This document shows positions 22,301 through 33,900 of a DNA stretch of 64,000 nt, piece by piece (position 1 is the stretch's first letter; the number at the start of each line of letters is the position of its first letter). The notes under the pieces were generated by a model. It was not told the DNA's origin. It worked only from the letters and a program-made list of their open reading frames with translations, and did no database searches. Where the stretch lies: positions 37,641,306 through 37,705,305 of the forward strand of contig OY744611.1 in the NCBI GenBank assembly GCA_963556255.1. The letters are read 5' to 3'. The translations under genes were made by a program, and so were the position numbers. Source of the DNA: Allolobophora icterica. Its lineage: Eukaryota; Annelida; Clitellata; Crassiclitellata; Lumbricidae.

Positions 22301-23350
22301 CTTCTTGACCTTCTTCTTTGTCTTTCTCTTTGACTTCTTCATTGCCTTTTACTTACCTTCTTCGCCTTTCTCTTTGACTTCCTCTTGGCCTTCTTCTTTG
22401 CCTTCTTCTTTTCTTTCTTCTTTGCCTTTATCGTTGCCTTTTACTTTCTTTGACTTCTCTTTGCCTTCTTGTTTACCTTCTTCTTTTACTTACCTTTTTT
22501 CTTATTTGCCTTCTTCTTCGTCTTTCTTCTTTGCCTTCTTTAATGGCTTTTGCTTACCTTCTTCCTTGCCTTTCTCTTTGATTTCTGCTTGGCCTTCTTC
22601 TTTGTCTTCTTCTGTTTTACGTTTTTACTTACCTTTCTTCTTTGCTTTTTTTTACCTTCTACTTTCTATGACTTCTTCTTTGCCTTCTTTCTTGCCTTCT
22701 TCTTTGCGGTTTTACTTACAGTCTTTGCTTTCTTCTTTGCCTTCTCTATTCCTTCTTCTTTGCCTTCTTCTTAACCTCTTTACTTACCTTCTTCTTTGCC
22801 TTCTTCCTTGCCTTTTTCTTTGACTTTTTCTATGACATTCTCTTTGCTTTTTTTACAAACCTTCTTCTTTACCTTCTTCTTCACCTTTGTTGTCTTGCTC
22901 TTTGCCTTCTTTCTTGACTTTCTCTTTGACTTCTTTGCTTTTTCTTTGCCTTCTTAGTTGCCTTTTTACTTACCTTTTTCACCTACTTCTTTGCCCTCTT
23001 TTTTGTCTTGCTCTTTGCCTTCTTTCTTGCCTTCTTCGGTGCCTTCTTCGCCGCCTTTTCACTTACCTTCCTTTTTGCCTTTCTCTTTGCCTTTTTTCTT
23101 CCCTCTTTATTGCTTCTGTACCTACCTTTCTTTTCGCCTTATATTTTGCCTTTAATTGCCTTCTTTTTTGCCCTCTTCTTTGCCTTCCTCTTTGCCTTCT
23201 TCTTTGCTTTCCTCTTTGTCTTCGTCTTTGCCGTTTTACTTAAATTCTTCTTTGCCTTCCTCTTTGCCTTCTACTTCTGCCTTCTTCTTTTCCTTCTTAT
23301 TTGCCATCTCCTTTGCCTTCTTCATTGCCTTTCTCTTTGCCTTTTCAAAT
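19350..23350. repeat. 4-kb polypyrimidine minisatellite (CTTTGCCTTCTT units)
   Basis: Four kilobases of mostly C and T on the plus strand, built from 12-base-like words CTTCTTTGCCTT, CTTTCTCTTTGA and TTTTACTTACCTTC. Purines appear mainly as the G of TTGCC and the A of TTACTTACC. Many frames stay open for 100-370 codons, reading FAFFFAFLFDFF or PSSLPSS. They have no ATG context, splice logic or family, so I do not treat them as genes. Minus-strand reading gives GAAGAAGGCAAAGAAG with repeated GGTAAGTAAAA. One inverted stretch forms a perfect palindrome (21412-21524). Confidence 0.95.
21412..21524. repeat. Perfect 53-bp inverted repeat with 7-base spacer
   Basis: The left arm 21412-21464 (starting GGAAACAGAGAAGAAAGC) and the right arm 21472-21524 (ending GCTTTCTTCTCTGTTTCC) are exact reverse complements over 53 bases, separated by AGTAGAA. 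The left arm is the only extended purine-strand segment within the polypyrimidine tract. Confidence 0.97.
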
Positions 23351-24537
23351 TTTCACGACTTTTCAAGGAACTACTATGTCTTGTTTTAGAATTTCGTATT
23401 AATTTTGATTTCTGTTTTGACGAGCTTTTCTGAGTCGATGTCACCTTCCGCCATGGCGACACTAGATGGCAGGCAAGAGTTTATGAATGCACACAGCTTT
23501 ATATGCAATACAGGGCTATGGTGTAGACGAAAATACAGGCCTATATATAGGTCCTATGCGCAAGAGCTTCAGCAGGTAGAGTGCAGAGAATTGGCCAGCC
23601 AGCCAGCCAGCCAGTCAATCAGCCACAGACTAAAATGCAGGTAGATCAACTGACGGAAATAGTAAATGCATCCACGCGGCGCGCGCATGCGAAAGATGCA
23701 ACACAAGGACAAGCACACAGACAGACAAAGACACATACAGGGACACAAACAAACATAAAGACAGACAAGAAAAGGGATTTAGGGACGATTACGTCCTGTC
23801 AGACTTTTCAAACTGGCCTTTATTACATCTGCCGACCTCCGTAGAATTTTTCGTATCAGCTGACAGCCACGAACCTCTGCATCCCTTCGCACAGGCCTTA
23901 AGCGCCTTGCCCAAATATCAGCAGACGACAGAGAGACTACTTTTCTCTTTCAGCGCTTATCTATGACAACCCAACGCTTCAGTGCAGTCGCGTTTTGTTG
24001 CGCCTCTCACACCGATAAAATCATCTGTGAAGACTAGCTAGGCCTATACCAGAGCAATGCCCCCTAATTTTTGCAATCCAGAGGGATCATATGTACCTCG
24101 GGAAAAAATAATAATAAGTAGGCTAGGCCTATCATTAATAGCAGTGTATCAGGCTGTAAAAATTGGTATACCCACGTTTTAGACCAAAGTTGCTAATCTC
24201 AGCGAGGTTGCTCCGAGCGGGCTAGTATTCTTCGGTGTTAGTATGTAGGCCTATGTAGTTAGTCAACATTACAAACTGGCACAAAGCCAGGACTTACCAC
24301 AGTACTTGTTGCTCGGCTGCCGCGACCTGTTCATGATTGTGCTAGGACCTTGGCTTCGCCCGAATGACAAAGACGATCAACGTTCTCGGGTTTCAGCAGG
24401 CTTACCTGATGTTTGGACTAGATATGAATGTGCATACTTCGTATCGAACCGCCAGAAATTTTCAGCACTGACACTGTGCCGTTTGGCCTTCAGTAGGGCC
24501 TATCGCCAACGAAGTAGGCTATATTCTCACACAGCGC
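23351..24537. other. No gene seen
   Basis: Contains short simple repeats (CCAGCCAGCCAGCCAG near 23597, ACAGACA words near 23710-23770) and a run of unsupported short frames. Confidence 0.4.
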
Positions 24538-24690
24538 CTGGTACGGGTCAAGAATTTGGCCCTGCTCCAAACTTCACCAAATTTCACCTGCTGGTAGCTG
24601 GCACGAAAAGGAGTCGAACGCGCCTATTCCCGACCGGGGGTATCGACTGTACGATTTTATACAAATTTTTTAATATTCCACCTCGCGCAT
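24538..24690 (+). repeat. Dispersed repeat shared with 47811-47963 (copy 1)
   Basis: About 150 bases alignable by eye with 47811-47963: GTCAAGAATTTGGCCCTGCT, GCTGGTAGCTGGCACGAAAA, CTATTCCCGACC, ACGATTTTATACA and a T-rich end. Differences fall at all codon positions, so it looks like a DNA repeat rather than a conserved exon, although both copies happen to be open (24306-24740 and 47728-48090). Confidence 0.7.
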
Positions 24691-25054
24691 TGGAAAACGG
24701 TACGACTGTAAGATTCGTTATTTTATTTAAATTGATATAATTGCATTCGACAAGTTAAAACAATTATAATTATACAGTTTCGAATAATTATGCGATGCGA
24801 CTAAGAGCAGCGTTCGTTACTAGTAAAGCGTCATAGACATATGACGTCACCAAACAAACTAGGCATTGCCTTCTAGATACTGAATGGACTAGGCCATCAC
24901 CTATAATTAATGTAGGCTACTGTCTACATGCTTGGTAGCCCTAATTTGTGGTTCTTAACTTCCAATCAGTATTACATATTCGTAAATCATAATTGAATGT
25001 GAACTCATTGCAATGTAGGCCTATGTGAACTGAAAACATGAAAACAAAAAGCCC

Positions 25055-25830
25055 TTCGCGATGTCACAATGGCAACAACGGTGGCGTATTTTATACGCCT
25101 CCCCAGCCTGGTGGGTAGAGCTGTACCGATGCATCGGCAGCATTCGTAATCGGGCCGATTATTAGAGGTATCGGCATAATTTGCATCGGTTAAAAATAAT
25201 CGGCGCCGATGCAAATTACTTTATAGGCCTAATTAACGTTTTTTGCACAATAATCGTTACAAAAAGAAAACTTAGCATAGGCTAAATATCAATGTTTTGT
25301 TTCTTATTCTTGCTTTATATTTAACACTGCATTACTTACTAGGCACCGTAGAAACCAAGGACCTATATTATACACAGGACTGAAAACTCCTTAATAACCC
25401 TTATACAAAATCGTGTGCCTAGTTTTTGGGCGATAACACAAAAATCGGACTCATTCGCGGTATCGGCTATTTCAATAATCGGCTATACGCGGTATCGGCA
25501 TAATCGGTAAAAAGGGCTATCGGTACACCTCTAGGTGGGGTTATACTAACAAGAGGGATAGAGACAGGATTAACCGTTTGTTTAGGGGACTAACCCGTGG
25601 CGGATTCCTCCCTGGTGATGCTGATGACGTCAACCAATTGGTCAACAAGTCAGACGAACGACTTCTTCTTGCAATTATAAGGAATCCCAATCATGTGCTG
25701 CATGACCTGCTCCCTCCCCTCCGCAGCAGTGGACACAACCTTAGAGCGAGACCGCATAAATTTACCCTACCCAAAAACGATAATAAGAATTTTATATCCC
25801 GTATTCTCTGCAAGAATGCCTACTGACACT
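25055..25830 (+). mobile_element. LINE reverse-transcriptase C-terminus, split by a MITE
   Basis: Before 25116 the frame reads RILYASPAWW. After the MITE ends at 25533 it continues GYTNKRDRDRINRLFRG and then PNHVLHDLLPPLRSSGHNLR, ending at TGA 25824-25826. The order Y-A-S-P-A-W-W-G, D-R-x-R-I, then N-P-x-H-V-L-H-x-L-L-P is the known C-terminus of many invertebrate non-LTR retrotransposon reverse transcriptases. The frame is only continuous if the MITE and one copy of GGTGGG are removed. Confidence 0.8.
25116..25533. mobile_element. MITE with TAGAGSTGTACCGAT ends, 418 bp
   Basis: Left end TAGAGCTGTACCGAT and right end ATCGGTACACCTCTA (14 of 15 matching). The inside is rich in repeated ATCGG and CGATTAT words. 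It is flanked by GGTGGG on both sides (25110-25115 and 25534-25539) and inserted in the LINE frame at 25055-25830. Confidence 0.85.
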
Positions 25831-26115
25831 AATTCGATGCTCGTGAGACTATAGGCCTATAACCTCTGTAGCATGTTTTAGTCGCGTTCTGTCAGCTACG
25901 ATGTTTTAATAAACGAGTATTCATGAAATATCCGTTTGTTTCTTAACATAATTAGCCTACACAGTATAAACAATTACACAGTAGGCCCTACGTCGACTCG
26001 CTTTGCTAACTGTTGACTAGTTTTTGGGGCGACGCCATCTTGAAACAGAGCTTTTGAATTATAGATTTAAGCTAGCTGAAATTAACGTTAAAATAATATT
26101 GTTAATTCTAATGAA

Positions 26116-26247
26116 GTCCTCGATGTTGTTTTAACGTTTAAAAATATTTTATTTGATGGATTCCGGTGTATCGGCGTGTAGTCCTCAATGTTGTTGTAAC
26201 GTTTAGAACAATATTTGATGTGATTGTTTCCGGTGTATCGGCATGTA
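26116..26247. repeat. Imperfect 66-bp tandem duplication
   Basis: GTCCTCGATGTTGTTTTAAC ... TTCCGGTGTATCGGCGTGTA is followed directly by GTCCTCAATGTTGTTGTAAC ... TTCCGGTGTATCGGCATGTA. AAGATGGCG at about 26262 and its reverse, CGCCATCTT, at about 26032 are YY1-like motifs around it. Confidence 0.8.
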
Positions 26248-26487
26248 AACGTTCTCTTTCAAGATGGCGTTTGGTCACACATTCTGACTCCTGCAGAGGC
26301 CGGGAGTCGACGTACTGTGTAATTATTTATACTGTGATAATTATTTAAATTTAGTTCTCAAATTATTTGCAGACTGAGTAATAGGGCTATATTGCCCACC
26401 TGTCGATTTTAAAGTAGGTACTTCGTATAATATATTAGGGGCCTAGGCCTACTACTGTCTGTCGTAATGAGTGATACACTTATACCT

Positions 26488-26605
26488 GAAAAAGGTAGTT
26501 ATAACGCGCTTTTACGGCTAGCCGAAAAAGGTAGTTTACGCGCGCATTACGGATAGCCGAAAAAGGTAGTTTACGCGCTATTACGGCTAGCCGTAAAACC
26601 CGCCG
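26488..26605. repeat. Short tandem repeat, about 43 bp, three copies
   Basis: GAAAAAGGTAGTTTACGCGC plus ATTACGGCTAGCC occurs three times with small changes, giving a CpG-rich patch in AT-rich DNA. Confidence 0.8.
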
Positions 26606-26900
26606 TAAATTTGCTCAAGCCAGCCGTTGACCAGAAAAATTACGGCTTAGGAGTATAGTCTCAATACCTGAAAAGAAATAAAAATTTCACAGAAATGTAG
26701 CAGAATTCTCCAAATAGTTTTCTGCGGAATTAAGCCCCGACCAGTTCGACCTTTTGGTTGACAGTTAAGCACGCTAACCACCAAATTCAACCCCTAAGAG
26801 ACAGGCACATAGGCCTAGGTCTATACAGTTTGTTCAAATTAATAGTTCGCGAAAATAATCACTGAGTCAAATAACTTCACATTCCTTAATTACTCATTAG

Positions 26901-27249
26901 CAGAGGTGTAATTTACGGATAGGCCTACCCGTACTCCCACTTTTTGGACTGGAGTGTACCGTCGTACCCACACTAATCATAGGTTAGGCCTACCCATTGT
27001 TTTTGGCAACTTTTTGCTCATAAGCCCCTTTTTGTCTGAGGAAGCCCATTGCAAGAGTCAGCCATTACCGTAGGCTACTGAGCATTAGGCCTATCATCGG
27101 TGTGATCATCATCATCATCATAGATGATCACTCTCATTGTTGTTATTATTATTGTCGCAGATTATTGTTACAAACGATGCTGTTTTAATTATTTAACAGT
27201 CGCGAAGCTGAAACAATGCGAAATTTTCTAGACCAAAGTTGAGCCTCTG
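26901..27249. mobile_element. hAT-like MITE, CANAGGCGTAATTT family (copy 2), 349 bp
   Basis: Starts CAGAGGTGTAATTTACGG and ends CCAAAGTTGAGCCTCTG, with the exact 8-bp duplication CTCATTAG (26893-26900 and 27250-27257). Shares CCCACTTTTTGGACTGG with the copies at 6670 and 43542. Contains an ATC-rich palindrome (GTGATCATC ... GATGATCAC). Confidence 0.88.
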
Positions 27250-27257
27250 CTCATTAG

Positions 27258-27798
27258 GCCTATGAATGTTTTGAGGGGAAGACAGAGAACGGATAGGCTA
27301 AATTAAGTTATAGCATTATATATATATTAGGCTTATGTCACTGAAATTGAGTCTGATATGATTTAAATATATATTTTTTAGATCCTGCCCTAGGTGGTGA
27401 AATTATTTTAAATCCTGAAGACCGAATATGCTTCAGTCCACTGTAACAAGGCGCGCATCTGGCGTCTGGCATTTACATACTTACTTTCGTGACTGGTTGC
27501 TGTGGGTTGTAGGCCAAGGCCTACGTGGATTCCACGTCGTCGTCTTCTAAATTTTAAAGAGGATTAATTGTCGGCTTAATTCTCTCATTGAACTTCTTAA
27601 ATGGCCGACTTTCTGGACGAAAGAACAGTATTCTTTTCGGATTTATTAGCTTTCTAAAAAGGTTGTTGTTGCACTTTGTTTCTAGTTGTGCTGGCGTTTT
27701 GATTGGTCGGTAGCCAGTGGGAACGTACGTTATGAGCCGTTTTAGGCGAACTTTTTCACTAGTTACCATCCAGGAAACAGCTCTGGATTGATATTATC
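27258..27798. other. Upstream region of the coiled-coil gene
   Basis: Likely holds the promoter of the gene starting at 27799. An inverted CCAAT box (TTGATTGGTCGG) lies near 27700. I see no TATA box. The minus-strand frame 27769-27554 (71 codons) is open but unsupported. Confidence 0.4.
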
Positions 27799-27908
27799 AT
27801 GTCTTTGTTTAAGGAAAAACTGGGCAACAGTTCCGTGCTGAATATACAACTCGTCAACGCAAATTGTCAATTTCCTGATTCGCTGAGTGATTTTGAACAC
27901 TGGATGCG
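27799..27908 (+). CDS. Candidate first coding exon of the coiled-coil gene
   Basis: ATG 27799 opens a frame reading MSLFKEKLGNSSVLNIQL and ending FEHWM, cut by the donor GTGAAT at 27909. The phase-2 end joins the acceptor at 28280 (TTTTCAG) in frame, giving RWIGKFLQLLGRQLET before MDQYEA. If exon 1 is instead 5' UTR, this would be an overlapping upstream ORF. The frame is 36 codons plus two bases. Confidence 0.45.
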
Positions 27909-30900
27909 GTGAATGGCGTATGCATGACATATTGCTACAAAAAATTAGTTCATAGGCAAAGCATCACACTGCATTATGTAGGCTGTGCTACAATTCACTG
28001 GCGAGTGAATAACACAATTTTGTGTCAGGCATGCTAGTACAGCCATATGACCAAAAGCCACATATGAGTTTCTGAATTGGTCAGCGACTTTCATGGGATA
28101 GTTCTAACGCTCAACACATCCTTGTCAAATAGTTTCTGCCACTTGAAATAATTACGAGATACCACATAATTCTCGTGTTTATTGCATTTGCATTTTATGC
28201 CACTGAGCAGTTGGTGGTTTAAGGCAGATTTCAGCCAAATTTTTAATTTGCTTGTAATTTGCTATCATTTAATTTTCAGGTGGATTGGTAAATTTCTGCA
28301 ACTTCTTGGAAGGCAATTGGAAACAATGGATCAATACGAGGCTTTATTGTGTGGCCTTATAGTATTCTTTTTCTCTGCATGTTTGGTCTTGTGGATGACA
28401 AGACATTCGACAAATGAAGAAACATTCGATAAGGTTCTGAAAGAGAGGGAGGAGAAATTTGAAATCCCAGTTGGTACAAAGAAGGACAAGAAAAGAAAGT
28501 TGAAGAAAGGGAAAGCGACTGGAGGAGAGAAAAAGAAAACCGAGAAACAGGACGTCAAAGAAAGTGCAAGCGCAGATACTGATGTCGATGGGGAGAGTAC
28601 TGAACCTCAGTACTCAAAGCCTTCTGCAGTGAGACCAGATGATGTTGTACAGAAACCACAGCAGAGTGGAAGAAGTCTGGATTCTGGAACGCTACATCAG
28701 CGAAAAACAAAAACAAAGGGTGAATCAGAGATCAGTCGTGCTAAAGACGACGCTGACATCCAGGTTCGACCCCCCGTCGAGAGGGTGTCTGGAAAGTCTG
28801 TTGAACCAAAGGTGGTTAGCAAACTTGTGAATCGGTCTGACGGAAGCGACAAAAGAGGCCGAATGGAAGAACTGGATGAAATTTATCCAATAGAAGTTGG
28901 AAATTGGTCTTATGCAACAGATACTGACACTTCCTATCGATCCACTGAGCACAGTTTCGTGACTGATGTAAGAAAGAAGTCGTGGCATGAGTCAACATTT
29001 CGAGGTTTGGATGCTATATCGAAGAATAATGTAACATGATGCATTTCTAAAGCTTGTCCGAAGAACCATGCTAAAGCGGAGTACAACTGACCCATACATG
29101 GGGACCTTAACACTTTAACGATGAGAGTGTACTAATAGCAACTGGGAAACCAATGCAGCTTGTCGTTAAGGTGTTAAAAAGTGTGGCACCCATTGAAATG
29201 GGCAGCGGTGGTGAAGGATCTCACCTGATTAGTTCATTGAAAAATGAGCAGGGTTGAGGCCATACAGTCTCTATATAAAAACGTTTACATTTACATTTAC
29301 AATGACCTACACAATGTTATGTGTAGTTCAAGTAGAATTCTAGTGCAGTTATAGTTGATTGAGTCAGAAATTCGTGATGCACCAATTGATTATGATAAAA
29401 TTTTTATGCATTACATAAGCCTATAATCAATTGGCTGAGTAATTAATTTACTAGCATTTGGCATATGGTAGCCAATAAATAGCTTTCAAGATTAGTGTGA
29501 GAATGACTGTTTAATGTGGCTATTTTGAATGGAAAGCGTTATCAATGACAGAATCAATCTTGACGTGATCTGGGGACATCATCATGAAAATGAGCAGTAT
29601 TCATGCAGTTGTTAGAGCAGTCCAGAGTTATTGTAATTTAAGTATTATAGCTTCACATGCTGTTCACTAATTTCATATGGTACTATGAGACTTGAATTAT
29701 CTGTGAAAATGTGAAGGGCCAAGTTGCTCTTACCAAGCAGTTGTAACCTTAGTCTGATCATCTGTGTTTCAGGTGAAAAAGAAAAAGAGGAAAAGCTCAG
29801 AAACATGAGGTGTTGTCAGGAACTGAAATCCAACTTTGAGATTCTACTGAAGCAAAATCTAGATCAGGTTTGCTTCTCTAATTTTCATGCATTTTATGGA
29901 CCATTTAGGACCTGTTTTCTTTGTGAATTGTAATTTATGTTGAGAGGATGCCTGTAGTGTATGTCTCCAGTAATTCTGTATTTTTCATGCATCAGAGTCA
30001 GTGCTTGTCTTACATACTGGTGGCCAAACTTCACTCCCTTTCACCTCCTCTTCCATCCCTTTCAGATGCATCTGCTTCAAGACACCAGTTCACCAACGAT
30101 GCATGTAGTTGGCCTATGGGAGTGCCAGATGATTGGCCTTGGATGTGATGGGCAATGCGGTTGGCAGACTCGTGCCAAACTAGCACTAATGAGGTCACTG
30201 CCATTGAAAGGGCATGGAAAGATTGCAAAATAAGCCATGCTTTTATTTGTATGCACTTTCCTTGGCTTTCACAACGCTTTGTCCAATAAATCAAGATGGT
30301 ATCGATTGCAGCACCTGTTCAGATTTTATCTTCTTCCTGTGTTTTCTAAATTACTCAAATTCACTTTGGAAATGCAAATTAGTTACTATGCAATTCATTG
30401 AATGACAATTGTGTCATGAGGCAACCAGATGCCTCCAATCCATGGCTTCACAGGCCACAGACAGCTGTGCATTGTTAAGCTGTTAGCCAGTGACTAATAC
30501 AACAATCTGCCTAAAGTTATCTTTATACTGTTTGGCCAGTGTACAGGTGTTTGTTTCACGACCCGGGTGCCACCCTTTGGATAGAATACTTAGACGTCCA
30601 GGTGGCTGCTAATAGGCCTAGTGAGCTGCACCAAAAGTATTGTCTTGCAGCACCACCATGCCCACTTTTTTGCCAATGATAGACGACGATCCGCTGATAA
30701 ATAATGAATTATGGAATCTATTGTCATTATCCAGCATTGATTAGCCATGGACATGAACTGCTACAAGGCAACAGAGCTTGAGCCCACTCTTCTATCGTTC
30801 AAGTGCTAGGCATGCCAAGATTTTAGATTCTAGTACTCTAAATAGTTATACAGTTGCAAATGAATACCAGTTACAGGCTTGATTATGACTAAACTATTAC

Positions 30901-33900
30901 TATTACTACTGCTAATACATGTAATACTAATGATGGTGAATGAGAGCTTAGTCGTCTGAAAAATTATCTTGAGGGTCAAATTTCTATATGCGTCATTGCT
31001 TTCATAGGGTCTTGAAAACTGGGAAGCATTCCTATGTCGTTTTCATTAATTGTTGACAATTCATGATGTATAAGCTTTTTCCACATTTTTAGTATAATTA
31101 TTTATCCCTGCCAGGGCAGAAATTTGTTTTAAGATTTCTGCTTCACCTGCCAACTCAGCTATAATAAGTACACTGACTGTAAACTATTGGTGAGAAGATG
31201 AGACGGCGAGGAGTGGCCACCACCCTCATATGCCGAGGCTAAGAAAATGAAGTCGCTAACACTTCATACCCATGGTTGCCTCAGGGCTAGGCTAATGAAC
31301 TGCTCTTCTTTTTCTATTTATCATGATGTTTGTGGCTTAGTTTGCCTGTTTCAAGTTCGTTATGTGTGACATCATTTTAGAAAAGTGAAATTGAGATGTT
31401 GCGATCCACAGTACATGCCTTCAGTGTGCAGCGTTTGAATGAGATACAAGTTCTGCGAGAGTATCACGACGAAGAGACGAAGAAATTGGTTGATGAAAAC
31501 CGAGAACTGAGGGAAGAAAACCGAGTTAAGCAGGAGGCCACAGCTATAAAGAATAAGTATGAATGATGCAACAAAACTATGATGAACTTTTACATAATTT
31601 AGGATAGCATGGGCAGTGCTTTTATAAGGTACCTAATTGGTGCTGTTTTAAGTGTTTACAACTAACTGAGGAACTAACTAAATTCATTTCTTTCTCACTA
31701 CTGACTGACTGGAATTTGACTCCCAGCATGTCCTAGGCAAACTGACAATTTTAAATTTAAGAATGGTTTTCAAATGTTAAATTTGTGTTTCCAAATGTAA
31801 AATTTATAATTTAAAATCGTTTTTGTCATGTTTGTACTTCATCTGAAGAATTCTTTAATCTCACAGACTTGCAAGTTGCTTAGATGGAGTATGGCTTCAA
31901 TGTGCTTTATCCTTGACTGACTTTTACCTAGTGTTTTGGACTATATGTAAATGTGGAATGTTGATGGCTGTAACAGATTAATGGAGCCTTTTGTGGCTGC
32001 ATTTGGAAACGATCACTGCTCGTACATTTAAGAATAATAGTTCTTTAATAGTTTCCTATTAACTTCTTATTAATACCATAATGATAGTTCCGATTTTGGA
32101 CTGCTGGAATGTGTAACTGTTTTAGGCAGTTGGAAGCAATGAACTTGACAATCGACGACCTTAAGCAGAAGATTGACATCATGGGATCTGCACTAGAAAC
32201 GAATGCTAGGATGTATAATTCCAGCGAAAATGGTCGGAAAAATGCAGAGTCGAGACTCAAACAGTTTGAAGCACGGATCAAAGAGATGGAATCTGCTGCT
32301 GTAAGTATTTATTTAGCATAATTTTCCTTGAAGATTTGTGGGTTCCGTATATATTAGGGTGGTCCAGAAAAATGAACTTGCTCAGAGTTGCGCTCCACAA
32401 CCCTCGTTTTGTTCTATGACTGCCCACTATTACTTGTACCAAATTTGAGGGAGATTGAAGGGTATTTAGAGGTCGCTCAAGGTCAGGGTTGTTTTCACCA
32501 TTTAAGCATGAAATCGGTAATTTGCACTGTAGAACAGAAAACAGAATTTGAGTTGAATTAAAACATATATTGCAGCAATTAAAATAACAGAAGGTTCCAC
32601 AGTGTTCAATGTTGCTATGGACGCACTAGAACATTTTACTTTTCTTCAATTACATCTTCACTGTCTTCTGTGACCTTCATCAGCGTGACCTTCGAGCAGG
32701 ACGTTTCACGAGAATGAACTGATTCTGCTCTTCATTCCTTGTCAGTGATGAATTGTACTGCTGCATAAAAGCAATGGCTCTCTCTTCGTAATAAAATTTT
32801 AATATTTCAAGATATTCTTCTCTCGTTTTTTGGGGGGGGGAGGAGGAGGTGGGAAATGCCCCCTCCTCAATTACTGCAGTCACGTGCCCCGGCTGCCCCA
32901 GAGTCTACGTCAATGGACACCATATATAGTCCTTTTTTGGCATTATTTTTGAATAAACTTAATAGCATTTTATAAATTTCAAATAGAAATTAAAAAGCGA
33001 ATGACATTTTACATTTTAATTGCTAGGAGCCTATATTTTAAATCCTTTTGGGGGTTGTTCCCGTGGTCCGATTTTGTCGGATTCTGGATATGTTGTTCAG
33101 CAATGGTTTCTGAGTAGGAAAGCGTTTAAACACCTTCAGAAGCAATATTGCCCATGTCTAATTGCAAATTATTCATTATTGTTATTGGTATTTCCCAATC
33201 CGCCATTTTGAAATTCACTTTTGGGGTTTTTCCCGTGGTCCAATTTTGTCAGATTTTGGATATGTTATTCAACAATGGTTCTTAAACAGGAAACCGTTTA
33301 AAAAGCTTCACAAGCAATTTAGCCTAGGTTTGACTGCAAATTATTGGTACTATTATTGGTATTTCCTAGGAAACAGCCAATCCGCCATTTTGAAATTCAC
33401 TTTTGGGGGTTTTCCGCGGTCCAATTTTGTTGGATTTTGGATATATTATTCAGTAATGATTCCTGAGCAGGAAACCGTTTTAAAAGCTTCAGAACCAATT
33501 TAGCCTAGGTCTAACTGCAAATTATTGGTACTATTATTGGTATTTCCTAGGAAACAGCCAATCCGCCATTTTGAAATTCTCTTTGGGGGGTTTCCCGTGG
33601 TCCAATTTTGCCGGATTTTGGATATGTTATTCAGCAATGGTTCTTGAGCAGGAAACCGTTTCAAAGCTTCAGTAGCAATTTAGCCTAGGTATAACTGCAA
33701 ATTATTGGTACTGTTATTGGTATTTACTAGTAAACAGCCAATCTGCCATTTTGAAATTCACTTTTGGGGGTTTTCCCATGGTCCAATTTTGTCGGATTTT
33801 GGATATATTATTCAGTAATGGTTCCTGAGCAGGAAACCGTTTAAAAAGCTTCAGAACCAATTTAGCCTAGGTCTAACTGCAAATTATTGGCACTAGTATT

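Noticed and set aside
19367..23433. Many long plus-strand open frames (up to 373 codons) rich in Phe, Leu, Ser
   Set aside because: They are translations of a polypyrimidine minisatellite, open in all three frames at once, with no start context, splice sites or family similarity.
28966..29039. Strong-looking donors GTAAGA (28970) and GTAACA (29031) for the second exon of the coiled-coil gene
   Set aside because: Both are phase 0, while the next exon (29773) is only open in the phase needing one leftover base. An undetected exon between them remains possible.
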